Position numbers and translations under genes: made by a program. A stretch of DNA of 52,516 nucleotides from Pseudomonas amygdali (lineage in GTDB: Bacteria > Pseudomonadota > Gammaproteobacteria > Pseudomonadales > Pseudomonadaceae). Shown one piece after another: positions 1 through 8,339 of the stretch. Every line of letters begins with the position of its first letter. Within the stretch, counting starts at the first letter, position 1. Below the pieces are notes generated by a model. The model saw nothing but the letters and a program-made list of their open reading frames with translations. It searched no databases and was not told where the DNA came from. The stretch lies in NCBI RefSeq assembly GCF_002699855.1, contig NZ_LKBW01000179.1, positions 1 to 52,516 of the forward strand, given 5' to 3'.

Positions 1-97
1 CTCCAGCGTGGGAATGCAGTTCACGACGCTCTGCGTCGCAAGAGGACGCGGAGCGTCCAGACCGGCTTGCCCACGTGGAGCACGGGCGCGATAGCGC
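1..97. repeat. REP-like palindromic intergenic repeat
   Basis: The first ~97 bases contain the paired palindromes GACGCTCTGCGTC and GGACGCGGAGCGTCC with a CTCCAGCGTGGGAATG block. The same modules recur at 4211-4619, 10602-10763 and 24598-24721, so this is one member of a dispersed intergenic family. The left part may be cut off by the window edge. No gene is visible before 166. Confidence 0.7.
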
Positions 98-165
98 TTA
101 AGGCACGGCTCTTGTGTCCACACTGCTAAACTCACCCAAGCCCGATTCCAGAGGAACACCGCGTC

Positions 166-594
166 ATGGAACCCATCACCACCCTTAATACCCTGCACAT
201 CGTCGCCATTGCGCTGTTGCTGATCAGCGCGCTGGTGTTGGCCAGCGGGGTGGTCAAGGTGCGTCTTGAAGGCGACACGACCGTGCAGAATCGTCTGCTC
301 AAGCGGCCGTTGCTGTTTTTCTGGGTGTTGATGGCCTTGTGTCTGGCGACGCTGCCGTTCAGTGGCTGGTGGCTGGGGCATTTGAAAGGCCTGTCACTGG
401 GCCAGACCTGGGTGCTGGGCAGCAGTGTGCTTTACACCCTAGGGCTGTGCAGTTGGGTCTGGCTGGTGGCCAGGCTCAACCGGTTGCGTCTTGGTGCCAA
501 AGGTGGCAAGCGCGGCTTCACCTTGGCGCTGACGGTGATCAGCGTCGTGTGCTTTGTGGCGATGGCCGGTCTGATGGGCTTCAAACCGGCCTGA
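166..594 (+). CDS. small integral membrane protein, DUF2269-like
   Basis: This 142-residue protein is almost entirely hydrophobic, with about four membrane segments (roughly residues 7-27, 47-67, 80-102 and 118-138) joined by short basic loops. I place it tentatively with the DUF2269-like inner-membrane proteins found next to the HAD-hydrolase gene in pseudomonads. No catalytic motif is visible and I assign no function. GAGGA lies about 10 bases before the ATG. It runs convergently into the HAD hydrolase, with only 13 bases between the stops, so it is its own transcription unit. Confidence 0.75.
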   Translation: MEPITTLNTLHIVAIALLLISALVLASGVVKVRLEGDTTVQNRLLKRPLLFFWVLMALCLATLPFSGWWLGHLKGLSLGQTWVLGSSVLYTLGLCSWVWLVARLNRLRLGAKGGKRGFTLALTVISVVCFVAMAGLMGFKPA

Positions 595-607
595 GCAGTG
601 CCGACGT

Positions 608-1264
608 TCAGTTACGCAGGGTGATAACCGGCCAGCCGCGTCGCTCGGCTTCGGCACGCAATTTATCGTCCGGATCGACCGCAACCGGGTTGGCCACTTG
701 CTCCAGCAGCGGCAGGTCGTTCATCGAGTCGCTGTAGAAATAGCTGTCCTCAAGGCTGAACGCGTTGTCTTCAAGCCACTGATTGAGGCGTGTCACCTTG
801 CCCTCACGGAAGCACGGAACGCCCGTAGTACGGCCTGTGTAACGACCATCAACCATCTCGCATTCGGTTGCCAGCAGTGTATCGATGCCCAGCCGCGCCA
901 CAATCGGTGCGGTCACAAAGCGATTGGTAGCGGTAATGACCACCAGCTTGTCGCCTGCGTCGCGGTGTTTGGCGATCAATTCCAGTGCCTTGGGCAGCAT
1001 GATCGGCTCGATGCAGTCGCGCATGAAGTCGCGGTGCCATTCCTCCAGTTGCGCCATATCAGTGTTGCCCAGAATCTCCAGGGTAAAATTCAGGTAGTCG
1101 GTCATGTTCAGCGTACCGGTCAGGTAATCCTGATAGAACTCATCGTTGCGGGTCTTGTAGGTTGCGGCATCGAGGATTCCGCGTCGGCACAGATAATCGC
1201 CCCAGGCATGGTCGCTGTCGCCGCCCAGAAGCGTGTTGTCGAGGTCGAATAAAGCCAGACGCAT
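608..1264 (-). CDS. HAD-superfamily hydrolase, SerB-like (HAD-IB)
   Basis: A 218-residue cytoplasmic phosphatase-type protein. HAD motif I is at the extreme N-terminus ([11 protein letters not shown], nucleophile Asp in DxDxT), motif II is ITATNRF, and motif IV is [12 protein letters not shown] with the metal-binding aspartates. The helical cap between motifs I and II is typical of the phosphoserine-phosphatase-like HAD-IB group. The natural substrate cannot be told from sequence. I chose the ATG at 1264 over an in-frame start 18 codons upstream because motif I then begins at residue 5, as in homologues. It is divergent from rppH, a neighbour it usually has in Pseudomonas. Confidence 0.88.
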   Translation of the reverse strand: MRLALFDLDNTLLGGDSDHAWGDYLCRRGILDAATYKTRNDEFYQDYLTGTLNMTDYLNFTLEILGNTDMAQLEEWHRDFMRDCIEPIMLPKALELIAKHRDAGDKLVVITATNRFVTAPIVARLGIDTLLATECEMVDGRYTGRTTGVPCFREGKVTRLNQWLEDNAFSLEDSYFYSDSMNDLPLLEQVANPVAVDPDDKLRAEAERRGWPVITLRN

Positions 1265-1406
1265 AGGGTTACTCGCTGAAATAGTTGAAAAAAGAGTCCC
1301 AGAATACGAGGTTTTCACAAGTCTTCACATAAGGTGATAAGCCTCGTTGCTGGTTTGATCGCCTTTGTGGAACAATGCGGCGACATGCGTTTGCGAGGTT
1401 GTTGCC

Positions 1407-1886
1407 GTGATCGACCCCGATGGTTTCCGTCCTAATGTCGGGATTATTCTGACAAACGATGCTGGTCAGGTCCTATGGGCTCGGCGTATTAACCAGGATG
1501 CCTGGCAGTTTCCTCAGGGTGGAATCAACCCGCAGGAGACGCCGGAAGACGCGCTTTATCGTGAATTGAATGAAGAAGTCGGGCTGGAACGACATGATGT
1601 GCAAATACTTGCCTGCACTCGGGGCTGGTTGCGCTATCGTCTGCCGCAACGCCTGGTCCGTACGCACAGCCAGCCGCTGTGTATCGGCCAGAAGCAAAAA
1701 TGGTTTCTCCTGCGCCTGATCTCCAACGAGCAGCGGGTGCGGATGGATTTGACCGGTAAACCGGAGTTCGATGGCTGGCGCTGGGTCAGTTATTGGTACC
1801 CGTTAGGCCAGGTGGTGACATTCAAGCGCGAGGTGTATCGACGCGCACTCAAAGAGCTTGCCCCGCGCCTGTTATCGCGCGACTGA
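1407..1886 (+). CDS. rppH: RNA pyrophosphohydrolase RppH
   Basis: This Nudix hydrolase removes pyrophosphate from the 5' end of triphosphorylated mRNAs, which triggers RNase E-dependent decay. The Nudix box GX5EX7REUXEEXGU is present as [23 protein letters not shown] split around residues 38-60, with the metal-binding glutamates intact. I use the GTG at 1407 ([12 protein letters not shown]). It gives the 159 residues usual for the family and is preceded by GAGG about 8 bases upstream; the upstream ATG would add 14 unrelated residues. ptsP starts only 21 bases after the stop, so the two are probably co-transcribed, as in other pseudomonads. Confidence 0.95.
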   Translation: MIDPDGFRPNVGIILTNDAGQVLWARRINQDAWQFPQGGINPQETPEDALYRELNEEVGLERHDVQILACTRGWLRYRLPQRLVRTHSQPLCIGQKQKWFLLRLISNEQRVRMDLTGKPEFDGWRWVSYWYPLGQVVTFKREVYRRALKELAPRLLSRD

Positions 1887-1907
1887 CACGGAGTTCGACC
1901 CCGAGCC

Positions 1908-4187
1908 ATGCTCAATACGCTGCGCAAGATCGTCCAGGAAGTTAACTCCGCCAAGGATCTCAAGGCGGCGTTGGGCATTATTGTGTTACGCGTCAAGGAG
2001 GCCATGGGCAGCCAGGTCTGCTCGGTCTATCTGCTCGATGCCGAGGTCAACCGCTTTGTGCTGATGGCCTCCGAAGGCCTCAACAAGCGCTCCATCGGCA
2101 AAGTCAGCATGGCGCCGAATGAAGGCCTTGTCGGTCTGGTTGGCACGCGTGAAGAACCGCTGAACCTCGAAAACGCCGCAGATCACCCTCGTTATCGCTA
2201 TTTTGCCGAGACCGGTGAAGAGCGTTACGCCTCGTTCCTGGGCGCGCCGATCATCCACCACCGTCGCGTGGTGGGGGTGTTGGTGATCCAGCAAAAGGAG
2301 CGTCGTCAGTTCGACGAGGGCGAAGAAGCCTTCCTTGTGACCATGAGCGCGCAACTGGCGGGCGTTATTGCCCATGCCGAAGCCACCGGCTCGATCCGCG
2401 GTCTGGGTCGCCAGGGCAAGGGCATTCAGGAAGCCAAGTTCGTCGGTGTGGCCGGTTCGCCGGGCGCTGCTGTAGGTGTGGCAGTGGTCATGCTGCCGCC
2501 TGCCGATCTGGAGGTGGTGCCGGACAAGACCGTCACTGACATCGCCGCCGAGCTGGCGTTGTTCCAGAACGCGCTGGAAGGCGTGCGCAATGACATGCGC
2601 ACCCTGTCAGCCAAGCTCGCCACCCAGCTGCGCCCCGAAGAGCGCGCGCTGTTCGATGTTTACCTGATGATGCTCGATGACGCCTCGCTGGGCAGCGAAG
2701 TGACCGATGTCATCAAGACCGGCCAGTGGGCGCAGGGTGCCTTGCGCTCGGTGGTCAGCGAGCACGTCAAACGTTTCGAACTGATGGACGATGCCTACTT
2801 GCGGGAGCGAGCCTCGGACGTCAAGGACCTGGGCCGTCGCCTGCTGGCCTACCTGCAGGAAGCGCGGCAGCAGGCGCTGGTCTACCCCGACAACACGATT
2901 CTGGTCAGTGAAGAATTGACCCCGGCCATGCTGGGCGAGGTGCCGGAAGGCAAGCTGGTGGGTCTTGTATCGGTTCAGGGGTCCGGCAACTCCCACGTTG
3001 CGATTTTGGCGCGGGCCATGGGCATTCCCACGGTCATGGGGCTGGTGGACTTCCCTTACTCCAAGGTCGACGGCATCGATCTGGTGGTCGACGGTTATCA
3101 CGGCGAAGTCTTCACCAACCCCAGCGAAATCATGCGCAAGCAGTTCGGCAAGGTGGTCGAGGAGGAGCGCCAGCTTTCCCAAGGCCTGGATGCCCTGCGT
3201 GAACTGCCCTGCGTGACCCTTGACGGCCATCGCATGCCGCTGTGGGTCAATACCGGCCTGCTGGCTGATGTCGCTCGCGCTCAGCAGCGCGGTGCCGAAG
3301 GGGTGGGGCTGTACCGTACCGAAGTGCCATTCATGATCAACCAGCGTTTCCCGAGTGAAAAGGAACAGCTGGCGATTTATCGTGAGCAACTGGCCGCCTT
3401 CCATCCGCTGCCGGTGACCATGCGCAGCCTGGATATCGGCGGCGACAAGTCGCTGTCCTATTTCCCGATTAAGGAAGACAACCCGTTTCTGGGCTGGCGC
3501 GGTATTCGCGTCACTCTCGATCACCCGGAAATCTTCCTTGTCCAGACCCGCGCCATGCTCAAGGCCAGCGAGGGCCTGAATAACCTGCGCATTCTATTGC
3601 CGATGATCTCCAGCACCCACGAAGTGGAAGAAGCGCTGCACCTGATCCACCGGGCGTGGGGTGAGGTGCGCGACGAAGGCACCGACGTGCCGATGCCGCC
3701 TGTGGGCGTGATGATCGAAGTGCCTGCGGCGGTCTACCAGACCCGCGATCTGGCGCGTCAGGTCGACTTCCTCTCGGTAGGCTCCAACGACCTGACCCAA
3801 TACCTGCTGGCGGTCGACCGCAACAACCCGCGTGTGGCCGATCTTTATGATTACCTGCACCCGGCCGTGCTCCAGGCCCTGCAAAGCGTGGTGCGTGATG
3901 CACATGCCGAGGGCAAGCCGGTCAGCATCTGCGGCGAGATGGCCGGCGACCCGGCTGCGGCTGTGCTGCTGATGGCGATGGGCTTTGACAGCCTGTCAAT
4001 GAACGCCACCAACCTGCCGAAAGTGAAGTGGATGCTGCGTCAGATCAACCTCAGCAAGGCCAAGGAACTGCTTGCGCAGTTGATGACCAACGACAACCCG
4101 CAAGTCATCAGCAGCTCCCTGCAACTGGCGCTGAAAAACCTCGGCCTGTCGCGGATGATCAATCCGAGCTCGGTCAAAGGGCACTAA
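1908..4187 (+). CDS. ptsP: phosphoenolpyruvate-protein phosphotransferase PtsP (EI-Ntr)
   Basis: This is Enzyme I of the nitrogen PTS. It takes phosphate from PEP and passes it to NPr and then EIIA-Ntr, a regulatory cascade rather than sugar uptake. It has 759 residues: an N-terminal GAF domain (about 15-155), then the PTS Enzyme I N-domain with the phospho-accepting His363 in GSGNSHVAILARAMGIP, and the C-terminal PEP-binding barrel with GLYRTEVPFM and Cys675 in SICGEMAGD. The GAF domain separates it from sugar-PTS Enzyme I; in enteric EI-Ntr this domain senses glutamine. It lies directly downstream of rppH. A long repeat tract follows its stop. Confidence 0.97.
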   Translation: MLNTLRKIVQEVNSAKDLKAALGIIVLRVKEAMGSQVCSVYLLDAEVNRFVLMASEGLNKRSIGKVSMAPNEGLVGLVGTREEPLNLENAADHPRYRYFAETGEERYASFLGAPIIHHRRVVGVLVIQQKERRQFDEGEEAFLVTMSAQLAGVIAHAEATGSIRGLGRQGKGIQEAKFVGVAGSPGAAVGVAVVMLPPADLEVVPDKTVTDIAAELALFQNALEGVRNDMRTLSAKLATQLRPEERALFDVYLMMLDDASLGSEVTDVIKTGQWAQGALRSVVSEHVKRFELMDDAYLRERASDVKDLGRRLLAYLQEARQQALVYPDNTILVSEELTPAMLGEVPEGKLVGLVSVQGSGNSHVAILARAMGIPTVMGLVDFPYSKVDGIDLVVDGYHGEVFTNPSEIMRKQFGKVVEEERQLSQGLDALRELPCVTLDGHRMPLWVNTGLLADVARAQQRGAEGVGLYRTEVPFMINQRFPSEKEQLAIYREQLAAFHPLPVTMRSLDIGGDKSLSYFPIKEDNPFLGWRGIRVTLDHPEIFLVQTRAMLKASEGLNNLRILLPMISSTHEVEEALHLIHRAWGEVRDEGTDVPMPPVGVMIEVPAAVYQTRDLARQVDFLSVGSNDLTQYLLAVDRNNPRVADLYDYLHPAVLQALQSVVRDAHAEGKPVSICGEMAGDPAAAVLLMAMGFDSLSMNATNLPKVKWMLRQINLSKAKELLAQLMTNDNPQVISSSLQLALKNLGLSRMINPSSVKGH

Positions 4188-4210
4188 GCGCCACGATAGT
4201 TACAGAACTA

Positions 4211-4619
4211 TCGTTCCTCACGCTCCAGCGTAGGAATGCCTTGCGTGACGCTCCGCGTCACAAATCTGCGCCGCGCCGCCCGCTCAAGATAGGACGCAGA
4301 GCGTCCAGAACTGCATGCGACGCAGAGCGCCGCACGATATTCGAGATTATCGTTCCTCACGCTCCAGCGTAGGAATGCCTTGCGTGACGCTCCGCGTCAC
4401 AAATCTGCGCCGCGCCGCCTGTTCAAGATCGGACGCAGAGCGTCCAGAACTGCATGAGACGCGGAGCGCCGCACGATAGTGAGGTGATCGTTCCTCACGC
4501 TCCAGCGTAGGAATGCCTTGCGTGACGCTCCGCGTCACAAATCTGCACCGCACCGCAGACTCAAGATCGGACGCAGAGCGTCCAGAAAGGCGCTACCACG
4601 CGGAGCGTGGGAGCGATAA
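4211..4619. repeat. three tandem copies of a ~139-bp palindromic unit
   Basis: The 586-base gap between ptsP and lgt is mostly a tandem array. Copies begin at 4211, 4350 and 4488 (periods 139 and 138). Each starts with TCGTTCCTCACGCTCCAGCG and contains the palindromes GACGCTCCGCGTC and GGACGCAGAGCGTCC. Copies 1 and 2 are nearly identical; copy 3 diverges after its midpoint and ends in the common REP-like form GCGTGGGAGCGATAA. Short open frames here are artefacts of the repeat. The remaining 150 bases before lgt hold only its presumed promoter and ribosome-binding site. Confidence 0.9.
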
Positions 4620-4773
4620 CCCCCGCTTCGTCACCACCAGACACATCAGGCGCATCTTTTTTCACTTCGTTCAGGCGGCTTCCATCGGTCGCCGCTAGAG
4701 CATCCTGCCGGGCTCCGGTAACATGCGCGCCTGATTCAATCGCTCGCAAGGGCGTTCCAATTGAGGAGTCGCA

Positions 4774-5586
4774 ATGCTGCCTTACCCGCAGATTGACCCG
4801 GTAGCTGTCGCTATCGGCCCGCTGCAAATTCACTGGTACGGGTTGATGTACCTGGTCGGCATCGGTGGCGCCTGGCTGCTCGCGTCGCGTCGTCTCAACA
4901 AATTCGACCCGACCTGGACCAAGGAAAAACTCTCTGACCTGATTTTCTGGCTGGCCATGGGCGTGATCGTCGGCGGGCGGCTGGGCTATGTGCTGTTCTA
5001 CGACCTGTCTGCCTACATCGCCAATCCTCTACTGATATTCGAGGTCTGGAAGGGCGGCATGGCGTTCCATGGCGGCTTTGTCGGTGTGATGATTGCGGCC
5101 TGGTGGTTTGGCAAACGCAACGGCAAGAGCTTCTTCCAGCTGATGGACTTCGTCGCCCCGCTGGTGCCGATCGGCCTGGGGGCCGGGCGTATCGGTAACT
5201 TCATCAATGCCGAGCTGTGGGGCAAGCCGACCGACGTGCCGTGGGCGATGGTTTTCCCGCCGTTCAGCGACCCTGCGCAACTGGCGCGTCATCCTTCGCA
5301 GCTCTATCAGTTCGCATTGGAAGGCGTTGCACTGTTCATCATCCTCAATCTTTACGCTCGCAAGCCGCGCCCGACCATGGCCGTTTCCGGCATGTTCGCG
5401 CTGTTCTACGGCATCTTCCGCTTTGTGGTCGAGTTCGTCCGCGTCCCTGACGCCCAGTTGGGCTATCTGGCGTGGGGATGGGTGACCATGGGCCAGATCC
5501 TCAGTCTGCCGATGATCATTGCCGGCCTGTTCCTGATCTGGCTGGCCTACAAGCGCGACCCGGCTGCCAGCAAGGCAGCGGCTTAA
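4774..5586 (+). CDS. lgt: phosphatidylglycerol-prolipoprotein diacylglyceryl transferase Lgt
   Basis: This inner-membrane enzyme transfers diacylglycerol from phosphatidylglycerol to the lipobox cysteine of prolipoproteins, the first step of lipoprotein maturation. The 270-residue protein has about seven membrane segments. Family landmarks are present: MAFHGGFVG with His99 (His103 in E. coli) and the signature [17 protein letters not shown] with essential Arg139 (Arg143 in E. coli). GAGGAG lies 5 bases before the ATG. thyA follows after 52 bases, the usual lgt-thyA pairing in proteobacteria. Confidence 0.97.
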   Translation: MLPYPQIDPVAVAIGPLQIHWYGLMYLVGIGGAWLLASRRLNKFDPTWTKEKLSDLIFWLAMGVIVGGRLGYVLFYDLSAYIANPLLIFEVWKGGMAFHGGFVGVMIAAWWFGKRNGKSFFQLMDFVAPLVPIGLGAGRIGNFINAELWGKPTDVPWAMVFPPFSDPAQLARHPSQLYQFALEGVALFIILNLYARKPRPTMAVSGMFALFYGIFRFVVEFVRVPDAQLGYLAWGWVTMGQILSLPMIIAGLFLIWLAYKRDPAASKAAA

Positions 5587-5594
5587 TACCGAAA

Positions 5595-5616
5595 CGCCGG
5601 GTGTCAGCACCCGGCG
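5595..5616. terminator. strong hairpin between lgt and thyA
   Basis: CGCCGGGTG and CACCCGGCG form a perfect 9-bp stem with a TCAG loop, directly after the lgt stop. No T-run follows, so it may be an attenuator or a 3'-end stabilising hairpin rather than a full intrinsic terminator. Confidence 0.45.
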
Positions 5617-5638
5617 CGTTCAACAAGGCAGGTGATTT

Positions 5639-6610
5639 ATGAAGCAATATCTGGAACTGGTCGCACATGTGATCAAGCACGGGACCTTGCAAGCCAACCG
5701 TACCGGCGTGAACACCATCAGCTTTCCGGGTGCGATGCTGCGTTATGACTTGCAGGAAGGCTTTCCGGCCATCACCACACGGCGCATGGCGTTCAAATCG
5801 GCCATCGGCGAAATGGTCGGCTTCCTGCGTGGCGTGAACAATGCTGCCGAATTCCGCGAGCTGGGCTGCAAGGTCTGGGACCAGAACGCCAACGAAAACG
5901 CCCGGTGGCTGAACAACCCGTTCCGCAAGGGCGAGGATGACTTGGGCGAAATCTATGGCGTGCAATGGCGCAAGTGGCCAGCCTACAAGCGTATCGATGC
6001 CGGCAATGTCGCAGCCATCGAACTGGCGCTTGGTCAGGGTTATCGCCAGATTGCCGAATCGGAAGAGGACGGCCAGTCGTTCGTAGTGCTGTACAAGGCC
6101 ATCGACCAGATTCGCCAATGCGTCGACACCATCATCAATGACCCAGGCAGCCGCCGGATCCTGTTCCACGGCTGGAACTGTGCACAGCTCGATGAAATGG
6201 CCCTGCCGCCGTGCCACCTGCTGTACCAGCTGCACCCCAACCCGCAGACCCGCGAAATCTCGCTGACGCTCTACATCCGTTCCAACGACCTGGGCCTCGG
6301 CACGCCGTTCAACCTGACCGAAGGCGCTGCACTGCTGAGCCTGATCGGTCGCCTGACTGGCTACACGCCGCGCTGGTTTACCTATTTCATAGGGGACGCC
6401 CATGTGTACGAAAACCACCTGGACATGCTCAACGAACAGATGACCCGCGAGCCGTACCCGATGCCGAAACTGGTGATCTCCGACCGCGTGCCCGAGTTTG
6501 CCAAGACCGGTGTGTATCAGCCTGAGTGGCTGGAGTTGATCGAGCCTTCCGACTTCACACTGGAAGGCTACCAGCACCATCCGGCAATGACGGCGCCGAT
6601 GGCGGTTTGA
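5639..6610 (+). CDS. thyA: thymidylate synthase ThyA
   Basis: Converts dUMP to dTMP using methylene-tetrahydrofolate. The catalytic cysteine is Cys192 in LPPCHLLYQ, preceded by the phosphate-binding [11 protein letters not shown]. The folate-site end of the protein, with [35 protein letters not shown], is intact. At 323 residues it is about 60 longer than E. coli ThyA (264). The extra length is a mid-protein segment, roughly residues 85-150, between the [11 protein letters not shown] region and the GSRR motif, consistent with the class of longer bacterial ThyA proteins. AGG lies before the ATG. It follows lgt on the same strand. Confidence 0.96.
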   Translation: MKQYLELVAHVIKHGTLQANRTGVNTISFPGAMLRYDLQEGFPAITTRRMAFKSAIGEMVGFLRGVNNAAEFRELGCKVWDQNANENARWLNNPFRKGEDDLGEIYGVQWRKWPAYKRIDAGNVAAIELALGQGYRQIAESEEDGQSFVVLYKAIDQIRQCVDTIINDPGSRRILFHGWNCAQLDEMALPPCHLLYQLHPNPQTREISLTLYIRSNDLGLGTPFNLTEGAALLSLIGRLTGYTPRWFTYFIGDAHVYENHLDMLNEQMTREPYPMPKLVISDRVPEFAKTGVYQPEWLELIEPSDFTLEGYQHHPAMTAPMAV

Positions 6611-6635
6611 GCCCGTAAGAGAACGAATCTAGCGC

Positions 6636-6646
6636 TGTGCTATAGT
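6636..6646 (+). promoter_or_regulatory. extended -10 promoter element
   Basis: TGTGCTATAGT contains a TGn extended -10 motif followed by TATAGT (6641-6646). It lies about 40 bases before the small gene at 6688 and just after thyA, so it is a plausible independent promoter for the two-gene unit 6688-7785. No clear -35 hexamer is visible, as is common for extended -10 promoters. Confidence 0.4.
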
Positions 6647-6687
6647 TTCAGCGCACACCCCCCTGACCTTGTTCAATGGAATCGACT

Positions 6688-6885
6688 ATGTTTTTCAATC
6701 GGATTGGACATCGTAGTGATACGAAGAAGGCTGAAGACGCAGCCCTCATGCAGGCAATCAAGAGCATCGACACTCTTGTGGTAAGGGGGGGTCGCATGTC
6801 CATGGACGCCAAAGAAATCGAAGGCTTGGTTCGCTCTTCACGCGATAAGGCTAAAAAACTGGTCACTCCTCAAGCCGAATCCTGA
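6688..6885 (+). CDS. small hypothetical protein, first gene of a coupled pair
   Basis: A 65-residue, charged, soluble-looking protein with no family I recognise. It starts MFFNRIGHRSDTKKAEDAAL and is predicted mostly helical; there is no signal peptide or membrane segment. I prefer the ATG at 6688, with GGAA about 6 bases upstream, to the in-frame ATG at 6676 that has no ribosome-binding site. Its stop at 6883-6885 is followed by TAA and then the ATG of the next gene, so the two are almost certainly translationally coupled. It could be an assembly partner or cytoplasmic subunit of the downstream membrane protein; that is inference. Confidence 0.6.
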   Translation: MFFNRIGHRSDTKKAEDAALMQAIKSIDTLVVRGGRMSMDAKEIEGLVRSSRDKAKKLVTPQAES

Positions 6886-6888
6886 TAA

Positions 6889-7785
6889 ATGGCTTTTTTA
6901 CTTCTGCTGCCACTACTTGTCAGCGGCTTTTTGGTGTGCCTGAAGGATCCCACCGTTTACTGCAGGCTGCATCGCTATGAAGGCCAGATGCTTTACTTGC
7001 AGGTGGGGCGATACGGTATTTACTGCTTTCTGGCGGCCATGTTTGTAACCGCAGCGCTTGCAGGCCTGTTCTCGCATGACTGGGGTGTGCTGTGCCCCAA
7101 ATGGCTGCAAGCGGCAAACGCGGCCTCGCCAGTCTGTTTTGCCGTGAACACCGACTTCATGGGTGCCTTAGGTCAATTGGGACAGGACTTCGACATCACG
7201 GGCAGGAATTTTAGCCAAGTGGGTGTGTTCCTTGCCCTCTCAGGTTTACTGACCTTGGCGATGCCAAGTCTGGGGGCCTTTATTACTGTCAGGATTCTCA
7301 AGTGGCAACTGGGTGCCAGTAAAAAAGAAGAAATTGCGGCCTATCTGCTGGGCGAGTCTGTAGATCACAGCCCTATCTGCTCGACTCTTTTCGATGCATT
7401 CGTCGAAAAGGATGAAGTGATGATCACGATGGTAGATCGAAAGGTCTACGTCGGCTACATTATGGATGTCGGGGCCCCTACCGAAGTGACGGGTGTGAAT
7501 CAGGAGATTCTGCTCATACCCACCGTCAGTGGCTATCGGGATAAAGACACCCTTAAAGTGGTGTACACGACCGATTATCCAAGCGATACACCGCTCAGGC
7601 CTATTGGTTTTCGGCAGGAAAATATTGTCTCGATCAGCGTCTTCAGCGAGGAAGTACGCGAAGCTTTCAAGCGCGTTGATTCTGAGCGGGCGGGTGAAGA
7701 GGCTGCGAAAGAGAAAGCTGCCAAAGATCAGCTTGTAAAGGCGATCACTGAGCTTGTGGCGGTGGTGCAAGCTGCGCAGCGTTAA
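6889..7785 (+). CDS. hypothetical membrane protein with a cytoplasmic C-terminal domain
   Basis: 298 residues, family not recognised. There are about three membrane segments (roughly residues 1-18, 46-67 and 113-136). A C-terminal region of about 160 residues follows, with a beta-rich stretch (MITMVDRKVYVGYIMDV... then SGYRDKDTLKVVYTTDY) that resembles small Sm-like barrels, and a charged helical tail rich in Glu, Lys and Ala (about 250-298). The start is 3 bases after the preceding gene's stop. The pair sits between conserved thyA and the cadR/cadA pair and is bounded by its own promoter-like element, suggesting an accessory insertion. It runs convergently into cadR with 21 bases between. 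Confidence 0.7.
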   Translation: MAFLLLLPLLVSGFLVCLKDPTVYCRLHRYEGQMLYLQVGRYGIYCFLAAMFVTAALAGLFSHDWGVLCPKWLQAANAASPVCFAVNTDFMGALGQLGQDFDITGRNFSQVGVFLALSGLLTLAMPSLGAFITVRILKWQLGASKKEEIAAYLLGESVDHSPICSTLFDAFVEKDEVMITMVDRKVYVGYIMDVGAPTEVTGVNQEILLIPTVSGYRDKDTLKVVYTTDYPSDTPLRPIGFRQENIVSISVFSEEVREAFKRVDSERAGEEAAKEKAAKDQLVKAITELVAVVQAAQR

Positions 7786-7806
7786 ACGAGAGATGTCAAA
7801 CCCAAC

Positions 7807-8253
7807 TCAATGCCCATGACTCCTCCCCACATGTGAAGGCTCGCCCTCTGGCGCTGCCACAGCCCCGGTCACTTCCAGCCTCTCCAGTATCGCGCAATGC
7901 TCTGCTGCGCCATCGCTGCAGCGGCGGCGTAGGTCGAGTAGTTGTTCCTGAAGCGCTTGCAGGCTTGCGACGCGGGCGTTGACGTGTTCGATGTGTTCGT
8001 CGATCAGCGCATTGACGCTTTCGCACTGGTCCTGCGGGCTGTCGCGCAGGCTGAGCAGGTTGCGGATTTCCTCCAGAGTCATGTCCAGGCTGCGGCAGTT
8101 GCGGATAAACGATAGGCGCTCCATGTGTGTCTGGGTGTACAGCCGGTAGTTGCCATCGCTGCGGGCAGGTGCGGGCAGCAGGCCTTCGCGCTCGTAATAG
8201 CGGATGGTTTCGACCTGTGTGTCAGTCAGTTTTGCCAGTTCGCCGATTTTCAT
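7807..8253 (-). CDS. cadR: MerR-family metal-responsive regulator CadR
   Basis: Predicted Cd/Zn/Pb-sensing activator-repressor of the divergent cadA. It has 148 residues: an N-terminal MerR winged helix (MKIGELAKLTDTQVETIRYYE), a dimerisation helix, then the metal site with Cys77, Cys112 and Cys120. The tail is histidine-rich (SHVGRSHGH), as in Pseudomonas putida CadR, where both the cysteine site and the histidine tail bind metal. It lies head to head with cadA, and the operator is in the intervening region. ZntR/PbrR-type regulators are the alternative, but the His tail and the cadA partner favour CadR. Confidence 0.92.
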   Translation of the reverse strand: MKIGELAKLTDTQVETIRYYEREGLLPAPARSDGNYRLYTQTHMERLSFIRNCRSLDMTLEEIRNLLSLRDSPQDQCESVNALIDEHIEHVNARVASLQALQEQLLDLRRRCSDGAAEHCAILERLEVTGAVAAPEGEPSHVGRSHGH

Positions 8254-8276
8254 TTGGACTCATCTCGTTTGAGTGC

Positions 8277-8307
8277 TTGACCCTATAGTGGCTACAGGGT
8301 GTTCACT
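8277..8307 (+). promoter_or_regulatory. MerR/CadR-type operator-promoter for cadA
   Basis: TTGACC (8277-8282) reads as a -35 element. It overlaps a dyad: ACCCTATAG (8280-8288), TGG, CTACAGGGT (8292-8300), with one mismatch between arms. A weak -10 (TTCACT, 8302-8307) follows a 19-bp spacer. A dyad inside an over-long spacer is the hallmark of MerR-family activated promoters, in which metal-bound regulator untwists the DNA. Confidence 0.82.
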
Positions 8308-8339
8308 TGGCAACAAGCAGAATCCTGGAGCCACAACGA

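Noticed and set aside
4347..4553. 68-codon frame in the ptsP-lgt repeats with an internally repeated peptide
   Set aside because: The repeated peptide is simply the 139-bp DNA repeat read through; there is no independent coding evidence.
4211..4619. Possible CRISPR array
   Set aside because: The units are ~139 bp, palindromic throughout and nearly identical along their length; there are no short repeats with unique spacers and no cas genes.
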